A stretch of 33,542 bases of DNA from Patescibacteria group bacterium (GCA_018063105.1 JAGOQX010000010.1:1-33542), one strand, 5' to 3'. Shown: positions 1-7,733, numbered from the stretch's first letter. Numbers and translations are program-made. Notes: generated by a model not told the origin, from the sequence alone.

Positions 1-1
1 G

Positions 2-298
2 TGTGGCTACTACCATCATGGAGCCTCTACACAGGCCCATAAGAAGATTCCAGCCTCATACCTGATCCAGTGGTACGCGATACAGGAGGCGAAACGCCGA
101 GGATGTCGTCTCTATAATTTTTACGGTGTTGTTCCAGAGTCTGAGGTGAATCATCCATGGGCCGGTTTATCCCTGTTTAAACGTGGGTTTGGAGGTTTTG
201 AAGAGGCCTACGTTCATGCGCAAGATTTCATCCTATCGCCGATGTATTGGGTCACCTGGGGCATCGAAACAATACGTAGATTGAAGCGTGGGCTATAA
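2..298 (+). CDS. FemAB-family peptidoglycan bridge aminoacyltransferase, C-terminal fragment
   Basis: The reading frame is open from the left edge and stops with TAA at 296-298, leaving about 98 residues. The fragment starts with CGYYHHGAS, continues with a Lys/Tyr/Trp-rich segment (IPASYLIQWYAI), and holds LYNFYGVVPE and GLSLFKRGFGG. These are typical of the second GNAT-like half of FemAB/FmhB (lipid II:glycine glycyltransferase) enzymes, which use aminoacyl-tRNA to add residues to the peptidoglycan stem peptide at the inner face of the membrane. The assignment is from family resemblance only and the N-terminal domain lies outside the window. The following ftsQ begins 8 bp after the stop and its -10 box overlaps the stop codon, so two cell-wall/division genes adjoin. 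Confidence 0.8.
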   Translation, partial: CGYYHHGASTQAHKKIPASYLIQWYAIQEAKRRGCRLYNFYGVVPESEVNHPWAGLSLFKRGFGGFEEAYVHAQDFILSPMYWVTWGIETIRRLKRGL

Positions 299-299
299 T
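294..299 (+). promoter_or_regulatory. -10 box of ftsQ overlapping the femAB stop codon
   Basis: A perfect TATAAT lies six bases before ATG 306. No convincing -35 is visible. The box contains the femAB stop codon (TAA 296-298). If used, the transcript would start at or next to the ATG, which makes the upstream GTG at 288 an unlikely start because it precedes the promoter. Confidence 0.55.
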
Positions 300-305
300 A
301 GAGGT

Positions 306-1148
306 ATGGAAGACCGTTGTGATCGCAGTGGGACGTATGCAGAGACACGCGCTGGCCTGTCTCGCAGTCATCTGTTCATCGCATATACGCTTGCGATCGG
401 CTGTGTTATTGCCTCCGGTGTGTGGTTTGTTTTTGTCTCACGATACTGGAGTGTCACTAAGCTAGAGATTGAGGGGATACGAGCTATCAGTAGGGAAGAG
501 GTGAGTGATACGACGTATAAGATCATCGATGAAGGGGAATGGAAGCCGTGGGATAAACGGAACATCTTCTTCATTCATCCGGACGCACTAGCGCAGGCGA
601 TTCGAGATCGTCTGTTTGCTGATCAGGTCACTGTGGATAAAATCTATCCCAATGTTTTACGACTCAAAGTCGTGGAACGTCAGCGCAGCATTATTTTAGT
701 TTCTAAAGATCAATTTCTTCACGTTGATTCAAATGGAATTGTTACAGAAGATTTTGCTTCATCAACAGAAGCTATTACGGTGCGTTCATTTTTAACTGGA
801 TCACGAATGTCAGATTCATCACAGGTACCGGTCATTGTGACGGATTTATCAGAACTGGCTACAACTGGATATCAAGCGGCAAAAACAAATACGGTCCATG
901 GGTGGTTGGACACCTCTAAAACGCTCCTAGCGAAGGGCTTGAGATTCAGGTATCTGAAACTGACCTCACCAGAGGTCTCTACGATGTCTGTAGTCATGGA
1001 ACCCGGGTATGAACTCATCCTAGATATAGGTGGACCATTGGAGCCTCAAATAACGACCTACGAGAAGTTCATGAAGGCACAGCCGAAGGGTTATAAACCA
1101 GATGAATATATAGACGTACGGATACCAGGGAAAATATTTACGAAATAA
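306..1148 (+). CDS. ftsQ: Cell-division protein FtsQ/DivIB-like (POTRA domain)
   Basis: The protein has about 280 residues if translation starts at ATG 306; the frame also allows GTG 288, but TATAAT at 294-299 favours 306. It has a short charged cytoplasmic N-terminus, one membrane segment at about residues 23-43, then an extracytoplasmic POTRA-like region containing LEIEGIRAISREEV and, after about 60 residues, IYPNVLRLKVVERQ. This is the usual FtsQ layout. FtsQ links early and late divisome proteins (FtsB/FtsL) at the septum. A beta-rich region follows, and the C-terminus ends in a DVRIPGKIF-type strand, as expected for FtsQ. Similarity across FtsQ proteins is low, so the call relies on architecture plus the POTRA motifs. 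It follows a peptidoglycan-bridge gene. The 666-bp gap downstream shows no clear terminator on this strand. Confidence 0.78.
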   Translation: MEDRCDRSGTYAETRAGLSRSHLFIAYTLAIGCVIASGVWFVFVSRYWSVTKLEIEGIRAISREEVSDTTYKIIDEGEWKPWDKRNIFFIHPDALAQAIRDRLFADQVTVDKIYPNVLRLKVVERQRSIILVSKDQFLHVDSNGIVTEDFASSTEAITVRSFLTGSRMSDSSQVPVIVTDLSELATTGYQAAKTNTVHGWLDTSKTLLAKGLRFRYLKLTSPEVSTMSVVMEPGYELILDIGGPLEPQITTYEKFMKAQPKGYKPDEYIDVRIPGKIFTK

Positions 1149-1689
1149 AGGGAAATATTGAAAATCATCAAAAAAGCCAATAAAAAGGGGATTTTTAACG
1201 TTATGATGTCGCATAAGATATATTGTACGACTCATATACTAGGTCAAAAAGTGTCTATTCCCGATCGTATTTTCATTCAAATTTGAGGTCTTTTTTATGT
1301 ACCATTTAATGCTCATTTAATATTTTCTATAAAAATTATTCATCACTTTTTCGTCATCTAGTTTTCCTTATTTAGGATTTCAATTTGTACGCTTATAGCG
1401 CCATCTATATACGCCGCATTTTTTGATAAAAAAGAAATAAATCATTTATTGAATGAAAAAGAAAAATATTTTCACAAAATCTCACATGTCCACGATGATT
1501 TCGTCCTTGTAGCATCGGATCAGACGCACTCTATCCCCTTCATTTTCCTCCTAGGGCATTTTAGAGCCTGACCTACCCTATTTTGGCTAATTTTAGCATA
1601 ATATCTGTGATATTCCCCCATTTTTACTCGGTTTTCTTGGTAGATAGCTTACCTTTTTGAATTTTGTAACTAAAGAAAAATTTAGAGAC

Positions 1690-1703
1690 CTTGCGTCGTA
1701 AAA
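1690..1703 (+). repeat. 14-bp dispersed repeat CTTGCGTCGTAAAA, copy 1
   Basis: The word CTTGCGTCGTAAAA occurs three times in this window, always in the same orientation. This copy is intergenic and is followed closely by TGTAGTGAT. Copies 1 and 2 flank the gene at 1815-2420. Confidence 0.7.
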
Positions 1704-1749
1704 CGTTGTAGTGATCTTCATACTATTCTATATCTCTTAAAAATAAATA

Positions 1750-1775
1750 CCCTGACCTCCTTTTGGAAATCAGGG
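1750..1775 (-). terminator. Intrinsic terminator of the PQ-loop-like gene
   Basis: Read on the minus strand, CCCTGA and TCAGGG pair around a partly paired TTTCC/GGAGG interior, and the hairpin is followed by TATTTATTTTT. It lies 39 bp after the stop of the gene at 1815-2420, the expected position for a Rho-independent terminator. Confidence 0.7.
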
Positions 1776-1814
1776 CTGGTGAGTACTCTCAAACAAAACG
1801 CTTCTACGAATTAA

Positions 1815-2420
1815 CTATGGAATCCTCTTTTTCCTGCGTGGCCATAAAACCAGGATGGCTATTGAGCCCCCTCCTAACATCATATATACCGGATAGACCA
1901 TGATTTCGAGGGTCCATCGGTCAATCGCGACGACATTGAGAATGTTTGCGAGGAAAAACATTGACCAAGCCAAACGATCCTCACTCTCTGGCTCTCGATA
2001 AGCCTTCCTGATCGTTGGAACTGCTCCTGCGAAGTCGATACAGAGACCGATGATGAGCGTAGGAAGTGCTGCTTCGCGTGAGTGAAAAAACAGAGACAGG
2101 ATCACCCATGGAATCGTACTCGCGCATGCGGCGAAGATGCACACACGATCAAACTTCGTCCATCCTCCTTCACCATACCGGATGGAGAGAATTGCTGTGA
2201 CCAATGGTCCAATAAAATAGCTCACCGGAACCCAGATAGTCCCATTTGCCCCCGATGAATAGTAGCTCAGTCCAAGGACAAGCCCCATCACAGTCCAAAT
2301 CCACCACGAAGCACGATTTGGTTTAATCTTACCTCGCAAGATCGCGATAATGTACGGCACGAACGCAACAAGCGACAGAATTCCAGCCAATATGCCAGCC
2401 CAAATCCGCAGCTGAACCAT
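1815..2420 (-). CDS. Multi-pass membrane protein with PQ-loop-like repeats
   Basis: This 201-residue protein has about six or seven hydrophobic segments. Two short conserved-looking pieces, one near residue 22 (PYIIAILRGKIKPNRASWW) and one near residue 134 (PTIRKAYREPESEDRLAW), have the proline-then-charged-loop pattern of PQ-loop/SWEET-type transporters, suggesting an internal duplication. The substrate cannot be read from the sequence. Translation should start at ATG 2420, preceded by a good Shine-Dalgarno sequence (GGAGGG four bases upstream), unlike most neighbours. A TTGACC -35-like box lies upstream with only a weak -10. Its own terminator follows at 1750-1775, so it is probably monocistronic. 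Two direct copies of a 14-bp repeat flank it, so it could be a mobile or acquired segment. Confidence 0.6.
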   Translation of the reverse strand: MVQLRIWAGILAGILSLVAFVPYIIAILRGKIKPNRASWWIWTVMGLVLGLSYYSSGANGTIWVPVSYFIGPLVTAILSIRYGEGGWTKFDRVCIFAACASTIPWVILSLFFHSREAALPTLIIGLCIDFAGAVPTIRKAYREPESEDRLAWSMFFLANILNVVAIDRWTLEIMVYPVYMMLGGGSIAILVLWPRRKKRIP

Positions 2421-2507
2421 CTAGCCCTCCAATCCATGTCAGTTCGTTAAAACACCCTAGTATAGAACTACAGTATGGTCAATTCATTGTATAAAACTTT
2501 GCACAAA

Positions 2508-2521
2508 CTTGCGTCGTAAAA
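2508..2521 (+). repeat. 14-bp dispersed repeat CTTGCGTCGTAAAA, copy 2
   Basis: Same word and orientation as copy 1, 818 bp away. Here the repeat runs into ATATCACTACTACA, which contains the reverse complement of GTAGTGAT found after copy 1. It lies between the sanA-like gene and the PQ-loop-like gene. Confidence 0.7.
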
Positions 2522-2529
2522 TATCACTA

Positions 2530-3144
2530 CTACACCGGAGATTTTGGAGACATCACTGTCACGTCCCACCATGCTTTTAAACTTGAAGCTAAGTCTCTTA
2601 TCCAAAACCACGCTATCTTTCGGTAAGCCTGAACATCAGATGTAATACCCTGTGCTTCAATCCCGAAGCTCGAACAAAGATATAGCGCTCTCGCCATATG
2701 GAACCGCTGCGTGACGATGTCTATTCGTTTTAGATTCAATGCCGCTGCATTCTTACAGCTTTCATAGGTGCGGTATCCATGACCATCAATCAAAATTGAG
2801 CTTTCTGGAACACCTCTGTCGAGCAAAAATTGATTCATCACCCGAATCTCGTCCGTTCGAAATCCTCCATCATCGCCCGTGATAAAAATCTTGTCCGCGC
2901 GCCCCTGTTGAAAGAGCCAAATACCGACCAAGAGACGATCGCGTAAGGCATCAGAGGGCACGCCATTGGGCAATATTCCCGCCCCTAAGACCATGATCGC
3001 GTCTGATTTTTCTAATTGCGACAAGTTCTGATTAAAGGATCGAATGTTCGGTTCGTACATAAACTGAACCTGAGCGATAATGGAAACGCCAACGAGCCCG
3101 ATCACCGAGCACCCGATAAACAGCTTTCGAAGCGTTAGGCTCAT
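2530..3144 (-). CDS. DUF218/SanA-like membrane-anchored protein
   Basis: The product has 204 residues: one N-terminal membrane segment (about 8-28), then a DUF218 (YdcF/SanA) domain. Visible signatures are AIMVLGAGILPNGVPSDALRDRL near residue 49 (first 20 given: AIMVLGAGILPNGVPSDALR), FITGDDGG, and ESCKNAAAL with IVTQRFHMARAL near the end. SanA-type proteins help keep the cell envelope a barrier, for example to vancomycin in enterobacteria, but their biochemical role is unclear. The start codon overlaps the rmuC stop by four bases (ATGA, 3141-3144), so the two are translationally coupled in one operon. No clear hairpin terminator follows; the region downstream holds repeat copy 2. Confidence 0.78.
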   Translation of the reverse strand: MSLTLRKLFIGCSVIGLVGVSIIAQVQFMYEPNIRSFNQNLSQLEKSDAIMVLGAGILPNGVPSDALRDRLLVGIWLFQQGRADKIFITGDDGGFRTDEIRVMNQFLLDRGVPESSILIDGHGYRTYESCKNAAALNLKRIDIVTQRFHMARALYLCSSFGIEAQGITSDVQAYRKIAWFWIRDLASSLKAWWDVTVMSPKSPV

Positions 3145-4223
3145 TCGTCAAGGGAAGGCCGATCAATCAACATCGGATCAAGTTGCGGTGATGTCCCGGC
3201 GATGCGCAACACATCCTTGTCGATCTTTCCAAGCTCTTTTGATGCGAGATTGTATTGATTCACGGTAACGCCCAAATTTTTTCCAAGGCTCTTGAAGAAT
3301 CCGTCATACGCGGAAAGATGACGACCCAAATCACCTACACGGAGACGAATCTCTTTTGCCTGCTCTTCGATCTGTAACGCCTTTAATCCCTGAAGCACCG
3401 TTTGGAGATATGCGAGGAACGATGTTGGAGACACGATAATAACGTGATATTTGCCCGCTGCGCGCTGAATCACGCTCTCTGTGTCTCCAGCGACCGCTCC
3501 GATCTTATTAACCAGCAGATCGTAATATATGGCCTCATGCGGAATAAACATGAACGCGAAGTCCATCGTTCCTTCTTGTGGACGGATATACTTTGCCGTT
3601 TCTTGCACACGCATCTTCAAATCATTGATAAACGTCTTCTCAAGCTTTTCTCGTTCTAGTGGATTCTCTGCATCAAGAATGCGGTTGTAGTTTTCCAAGC
3701 TAAACTTAGAGTCAACTGGAACGATCTGATTTTTGATAAAAACGGCTGCATCAACGATTTCACCGTCTGCAAATTTGTACTGCATCTGATAGCCGTCTGG
3801 CGGCAACACGTTTCGAAGCAATGTTTCAAGATAGTATTCACCCAATATTCCGCGTTGCTTTGGGTTTTTTAACATATCCTGCAATCGCTGGAGCTGAGAC
3901 GTCACATCCAGCACCTGCTTTGCCGTCTCCTCCATGCGCGTGATCTTCTCTGTAACATCACGAACGATCCCTGTGGAGGCCGCAAACTGCTGCCGGACAG
4001 ATTGATGCGTTTCATTCATGCGATCGCCCAGATCCTTTTGCAATTGCCCCATTTGGTTCTGGAGCATCGTAAATGACGACAGGTCTTGTCCCCCACCCTG
4101 CATTGACTGCATCTTCTTCAGCAGAAGCATCATCCAAAGAACAAGGCCAAGAAGAATCAAAATACCCAAAACTAAAAAGAGTGTGATAGAAAAATTCATA
4201 TCAATAGTTTGCCATGCGCTCAT
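3141..4223 (-). CDS. rmuC: DNA recombination protein RmuC homologue
   Basis: The 360-residue protein has an N-terminal membrane segment (about 10-33), a coiled-coil region rich in Q, E and K (about 40-125), then the RmuC domain. Family motifs include KNPKQRGILGEYYLETLL, DGEIVDAAVFI, VPVDSKFSLENY, DFAFMFIPHEAIYYDLL and IVSPTSFLAYLQTVL. RmuC is a nuclease-fold protein that limits inversions between short inverted repeats in E. coli. ATG 4223 was chosen because it is the first in frame after the upstream stops; ATG 4199 would delete only eight residues and is possible. No clear Shine-Dalgarno sequence precedes either. It is the first gene of the rmuC-sanA pair and is divergent from the acidic gene at 4288. 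Confidence 0.9.
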   Translation of the reverse strand: MSAWQTIDMNFSITLFLVLGILILLGLVLWMMLLLKKMQSMQGGGQDLSSFTMLQNQMGQLQKDLGDRMNETHQSVRQQFAASTGIVRDVTEKITRMEETAKQVLDVTSQLQRLQDMLKNPKQRGILGEYYLETLLRNVLPPDGYQMQYKFADGEIVDAAVFIKNQIVPVDSKFSLENYNRILDAENPLEREKLEKTFINDLKMRVQETAKYIRPQEGTMDFAFMFIPHEAIYYDLLVNKIGAVAGDTESVIQRAAGKYHVIIVSPTSFLAYLQTVLQGLKALQIEEQAKEIRLRVGDLGRHLSAYDGFFKSLGKNLGVTVNQYNLASKELGKIDKDVLRIAGTSPQLDPMLIDRPSLDE

Positions 4224-4287
4224 TTCACGTGCAACCCATCACTTTTCCCCTTCCCTTCTTTTGACGCATTTGATATGAATAATAGAT

Positions 4288-4542
4288 ATGACGATCCCAC
4301 TTAGCGACCTATTAGATTTTGAAGAAGAGCCAGTAGATGAATTAGCATCTGCCGGTATGCACGTTGTCGGTGAAGCAGATGAAGATGTTATCGCGGACGA
4401 AGAAGATGAGCTCAGCGCATCCGCCCCTATCATCCCATCAAACGAATCAGAAGAAGACGAAATTACGGATGGCTTAAAGCTTCTTGAGGAACTTGAAAAG
4501 ACAATGGATGAACCTCCTCTTGAAATGGGAATGGATGATTAA
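4288..4542 (+). CDS. Small highly acidic protein of unknown function
   Basis: This 84-residue ORF codes for a soluble protein very rich in Asp and Glu (for example EADEDVIADEEDEL near residue 29) with a possible amphipathic helix TDGLKLLEELEKTMDE near the end. No cysteine, signal peptide or known domain is visible. TGATATGAA, an extended -10-like box (4271-4279), lies eight bases before the ATG, matching the short-leader pattern of other genes here. It is the only plus-strand gene between 1149 and 22065 and is divergent from rmuC. The composition and the promoter-like box argue for a real gene, but an acidic ORF can arise by chance, so this is moderate. Confidence 0.55.
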   Translation: MTIPLSDLLDFEEEPVDELASAGMHVVGEADEDVIADEEDELSASAPIIPSNESEEDEITDGLKLLEELEKTMDEPPLEMGMDD

Positions 4543-4557
4543 ACTAGGTATTGAAAA

Positions 4558-5145
4558 CTATTCAACAGCCGTCAGAACATTCAAGCTGAGGGCATGTATT
4601 GCAATAGCGAGCACAAGCAACCAAATAAGACTCACCAACGCCCAAACGCGGCGGTGCGCAGCACAATAGACGAGACCCGCACCAAAACCAAATACCGGCA
4701 TCGCCAATGAGACGACCCAATCATTCCGATCCATCGCGGAAAATTTTGTATTTCTTGCAAGATGGATAACTGCAACAAAACGCAGAATCAACGGAAATAT
4801 CGCCAGCGTTGCCAAAAAGATGATAAAACTTGGACTTCCAAAGGATAGCAACAGCTCAGTAAGATTCGTTTCTACAGCACGCTTAAACATCGAACGAATC
4901 ACCAAGGGAAATGAAATAAACACTCCAAGGTACGGAGTAAATAGCGTCCAGAATGCCCATCTCTTCCAGGTGTACCAATACCAAACTGCCGTGCTGGGAT
5001 TAATGATCATCGCGATGATCCAATACGCCTTTTGCATACGCGTTGCGTGCGGTGTTGCCCAGGCGTGAATAATCCCCCAGCCCCAAAAGAAAATATACGC
5101 AAACGCTGAAAACCCAAAAATGACGTGATACAAGCTCAATGTCAT
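4558..5145 (-). CDS. Multi-pass membrane protein of unknown function
   Basis: The frame is open further upstream, but the start is placed at ATG 5145 (protein begins MTLSLYHVIFG), because that codon overlaps the dedA stop by four bases (ATGA) and the sequence upstream in this frame is hydrophilic and lies inside dedA. The product is 195 residues with about five or six hydrophobic segments and many Trp/Tyr/Phe residues, including AVWYWYTWKRWAFWTLF near residue 52. No family motif was recognised. It is the second gene of a dedA operon, and its stop lies 16 bp from the stop of the convergent acidic gene. Confidence 0.7.
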   Translation of the reverse strand: MTLSLYHVIFGFSAFAYIFFWGWGIIHAWATPHATRMQKAYWIIAMIINPSTAVWYWYTWKRWAFWTLFTPYLGVFISFPLVIRSMFKRAVETNLTELLLSFGSPSFIIFLATLAIFPLILRFVAVIHLARNTKFSAMDRNDWVVSLAMPVFGFGAGLVYCAAHRRVWALVSLIWLLVLAIAIHALSLNVLTAVE

Positions 5146-5744
5146 AGAATACTCTTTCGCTTCCGCTTCATCTGCGTCATAGACAGGAACGCGAAGACAC
5201 CGAGACCGGCCACACAAATACCGAGGATGAATGGGATGATGAGTGATGCGTATTCAGCAAATGCGATTCCAAAATAATACCCAAGAAGCATGAGGGTGAG
5301 ATTCCAAATCAATACCCCTGCAAGACTGAGTAACGTAAATGGGATAATCGGCACTTTCACGATTCCAAGCAAAATACTCAAAATAGAACGAAAACCTGGG
5401 ATAAAGCGGAAGACGATTGCGGCAACCGGTCCAAATGCCTTTACACGTTTTTCAGCCGACAATAAAAATGATTCTTGAATAAACAGAAATTTCCCGTATT
5501 TCTTAAAAAATGGATTCCCTAATTTATACCCCAGCGTATAGGATAATAAATGACCGGTCATGCTACTCAATACGGTCACAGCAAATGCAACATAAAAATT
5601 CAGATTCCCTGTTGCGGAAACATATCCAGCCAAAACAAGAAACAATTCAACAGGCGTAAATGGAATCGTTGCACCATCTAAAAATAAGCCAAGCGCAATT
5701 GCCGCATAGCTTAGATCTTCGATACGTGTCGGATCGAGGAACAT
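5142..5744 (-). CDS. DedA/SNARE-associated (VTT-domain) membrane protein
   Basis: The 200-residue length and hydrophobicity match DedA proteins. The hallmark F-x-R-x-x-P-x-x-R motif is present as FRFIPGFRS near residue 112, and there are re-entrant-type segments near GLFLDGATIPFTPVELFLVL and in the centre (LSYTLGYKLG). Many DedA proteins recycle lipid carriers (undecaprenyl phosphate) or phospholipids across the inner membrane and support pH and membrane-potential homeostasis; which substrate this one uses is unknown. Its promoter (-10 TATCAT at 5753-5758) lies eight bases before the ATG and its -35 sits inside the nrdA terminator. The next gene overlaps by four bases. Confidence 0.87.
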   Translation of the reverse strand: MFLDPTRIEDLSYAAIALGLFLDGATIPFTPVELFLVLAGYVSATGNLNFYVAFAVTVLSSMTGHLLSYTLGYKLGNPFFKKYGKFLFIQESFLLSAEKRVKAFGPVAAIVFRFIPGFRSILSILLGIVKVPIIPFTLLSLAGVLIWNLTLMLLGYYFGIAFAEYASLIIPFILGICVAGLGVFAFLSMTQMKRKRKSIL

Positions 5745-5752
5745 TTATTGGA

Positions 5753-5781
5753 ATGATAACGGAAAATGCCCGAGCGAGCAA
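5753..5781 (-). promoter_or_regulatory. dedA promoter nested in the nrdA terminator
   Basis: Minus-strand TTGCTC (5776-5781), 17-bp spacer, TATCAT (5753-5758), then eight bases to ATG 5744. The -35 coincides with the 3' arm of the nrd terminator hairpin. The predicted transcript is leaderless or nearly so. Confidence 0.5.
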
Positions 5782-5803
5782 CAGATCATTGCTCACCCGG
5801 GCA
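5767..5803 (-). terminator. Intrinsic terminator of the nrdB-nrdA operon
   Basis: Arms TGCCCGAGCGAGCAA and TTGCTCACCCGGGCA form a 15-bp stem with two imperfect pairs around a 7-base loop, followed on the minus strand by TTTTCC. It lies 22 bp after the nrdA stop. Confidence 0.75.
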
Positions 5804-5825
5804 TCTAAATACTACTAATCCATCC

Positions 5826-7733
5826 TTACTGACACACCGCGCACTCTTCCGTCGCCAAGTCTCTCTTCACGCTCTGCATATTCACGGAGTCTGCAGCGAT
5901 AGCTGATGATGAGCGGAGGTAATATAAACTCTTCACACCGAGCTTCCAGGCCAAGAAATGAACATCGTGGAGATACTTCCCGCTGATAGGTGTCGTGAAA
6001 AATAAATTCAATGATTGCGCTTGGCAGATATACGGCTGACGATCTGCTGCCTGTTGAACAACCTCTCGCATGTTTACCTCGTAGCCTGTTCGGAAGACCG
6101 CCTTTTCCTCGTCAGATAAACAGGAAAGATGCTGCACGCTTCCCTTAGCGGCGATGATGGACTTCCAGGTTTCATCCATATCAACATTCTTGCGTCGTAA
6201 AACAGGTTCCAGATACTTGTTTCGAACCAGGAAGCTCCCCGACAAAGTCTTCTGCAAATACGCATTTCCGGAAATCAATTCAACACATGGCGTTGTCTCC
6301 CCGCAAATAAACGCTGTGCTTGCCGTTGGCTGAACGGACATCACATAACTATTGCGTCTCGTTCCTCCGTCTAATGGCAACCCTCGTTCTCTCCCCAATC
6401 GCTCTGATGCTGCCAGTGCATGCTTATTGATGGTCGAGAACATCTCTTTGTTGATCGATCGTGCGCTCACACTCTCGAATGGAACGTTGTGCCCCATGAG
6501 ATACCCGTGGTAGCCCATCACCCCAAGTCCAATAGCGCGTTCATGCTTCACAGAGAACACAGCTTTCTTGAATTCCGGTGACGTTGCTTGCTCGCAAAAC
6601 GTTTCGAGATTGTTATCCAACGCCTTCACACACGCATACGCGACCGTCTCCATCTGATCCTTCAAATCATCCCATCGTTCAAGGTTGATATTCGCAAGAC
6701 AGCAGACAGCCGTTCGTTCCTCATTCGTTGGCAGCACAATCTCGGTGCACAGATTACTTTGCGAGACCTTCAATCCTAAATCCTTGTGATGTTGCGGCAT
6801 TGCGCGATTCACCGTGTCGATGAACAGGAGGTATGGTTCACCAGACTCTGCGCGCATGGTCAAAATCTTGCGCCAGACGGTCACTGCGTCCAATTCTTTT
6901 CCCGTAGGACCATAATGCGGATCCACGAGCTTATACGGCCGATTTTCCTCTACCGCCTTCATAAACTCATCCGTCACCACAACGCCGTGGTTGATATTCA
7001 TGCACTTGCGATCAATATCTCCCCCTGTTGGCTTTCGAATCTCCAAAAACTCTTCGATATCCGGATGATCAATCTGAAGATATGCCGCGGCTGCTCCCCG
7101 TCTCGTGCTGTTGCGAGAAATCGCCAATGTCTCCGCATCCATGATCTTCAAGAATGGAATCACGCCTGATGATCGCAACCCACTCGCCTTCAATGGCGCG
7201 TTCTGTCCGCGGAGTTGAGACCAGCACGTACCGATTCCTCCCCCGTACTTTGAGAGAAATGCGTTCTCTCGGTAGATATCAAAGATCCCCTCGAGCGTAT
7301 CTGGCACGGTATTCAAGAAACAGGAGATTGGAAGACCCTTGTTCGTCCCAATATTCATCAATACCGGCGTTCCTGGAATAAACCACTGTTTACTCATCAA
7401 CTCATACAACTCCTGCGCGAACTCTTTCTCTCCCCGTGCCATGCCTGTAGCCACGCGAGCAAAAAACGTTTGCGGATTCTCCACGATCTTCCCCTCCCCG
7501 TCCTTGAGGAAGTAGCGGTCGCGAAGATTCTCCAAACCGAAATAGGAGATAAGTTGATTTCGTTCTGGTGACAAGACGATACTTTCCTGAATCGCTCGAT
7601 CAGCCGCATACCACGGTGAATCCCAGCTATTTCGGGCTTTTGTGTCGTTCAATACTTCCTGCAAGAGCATGTCACGCGCTGTGACAAGATCATTGTTTGA
7701 TAGTGCGTCGATAACGGTTGCGTACGTTGGCAT
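5826..7733 (-). CDS. nrdA: Ribonucleoside-diphosphate reductase, class Ia alpha subunit, no ATP-cone
   Basis: This 635-residue protein reduces ribonucleotides to deoxyribonucleotides with the radical generated by NrdB. Catalytic features seen: Cys138 (SCFLN) and Cys344 (AVCCLANIN) as the likely redox pair, Asn327/Cys329/Glu331 in SNLCTEIVLPT, the phosphate-binding PTAST at 469-473, the radical-transfer tyrosines Tyr604/Tyr605 in SLYYLRS, and the C-terminal CAVC (631-634) that passes electrons from thioredoxin/glutaredoxin. It is shorter than E. coli NrdA (761 residues) and has no recognisable ATP-cone; the ATP-cone of this operon is on NrdB. The gene follows nrdB by 24 bp with no promoter visible between them. 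The codons for LRR (511-514 region) contain a copy of a 14-bp repeat found twice elsewhere. Confidence 0.95.
   Translation of the reverse strand: MPTYATVIDALSNNDLVTARDMLLQEVLNDTKARNSWDSPWYAADRAIQESIVLSPERNQLISYFGLENLRDRYFLKDGEGKIVENPQTFFARVATGMARGEKEFAQELYELMSKQWFIPGTPVLMNIGTNKGLPISCFLNTVPDTLEGIFDIYRENAFLSKYGGGIGTCWSQLRGQNAPLKASGLRSSGVIPFLKIMDAETLAISRNSTRRGAAAAYLQIDHPDIEEFLEIRKPTGGDIDRKCMNINHGVVVTDEFMKAVEENRPYKLVDPHYGPTGKELDAVTVWRKILTMRAESGEPYLLFIDTVNRAMPQHHKDLGLKVSQSNLCTEIVLPTNEERTAVCCLANINLERWDDLKDQMETVAYACVKALDNNLETFCEQATSPEFKKAVFSVKHERAIGLGVMGYHGYLMGHNVPFESVSARSINKEMFSTINKHALAASERLGRERGLPLDGGTRRNSYVMSVQPTASTAFICGETTPCVELISGNAYLQKTLSGSFLVRNKYLEPVLRRKNVDMDETWKSIIAAKGSVQHLSCLSDEEKAVFRTGYEVNMREVVQQAADRQPYICQAQSLNLFFTTPISGKYLHDVHFLAWKLGVKSLYYLRSSSAIAADSVNMQSVKRDLATEECAVCQ
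6189..6202 (+). repeat. 14-bp dispersed repeat CTTGCGTCGTAAAA, copy 3, inside nrdA
   Basis: Third copy, in the same orientation as the two intergenic copies but within the nrdA coding sequence, where its complement encodes part of VLRRKN. Confidence 0.65.

Larger units (their letters stand above)
1149..1814. other. AT-rich 666-bp intergenic region without a recognisable gene
   Basis: No frame in this gap has coding character. It holds a small inverted repeat GCTAA-TT-TTAGC (1586-1597), a perfect AATATC-TGT-GATATT palindrome (1600-1614), one copy of a 14-bp repeat (1690-1703) and, at the right end, the terminator of the minus-strand gene at 1815. On the minus strand TGCTAAAAT (1590-1598) would pass as an extended -10, but no ORF follows it, so a small RNA cannot be excluded. 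It is the longest non-coding stretch in an otherwise tightly packed window. Confidence 0.6.

Noticed and set aside
288-305. GTG start for ftsQ at 288
   Set aside because: It precedes the TATAAT box that is best placed to drive the gene and lacks an SD; ATG 306 is preferred.
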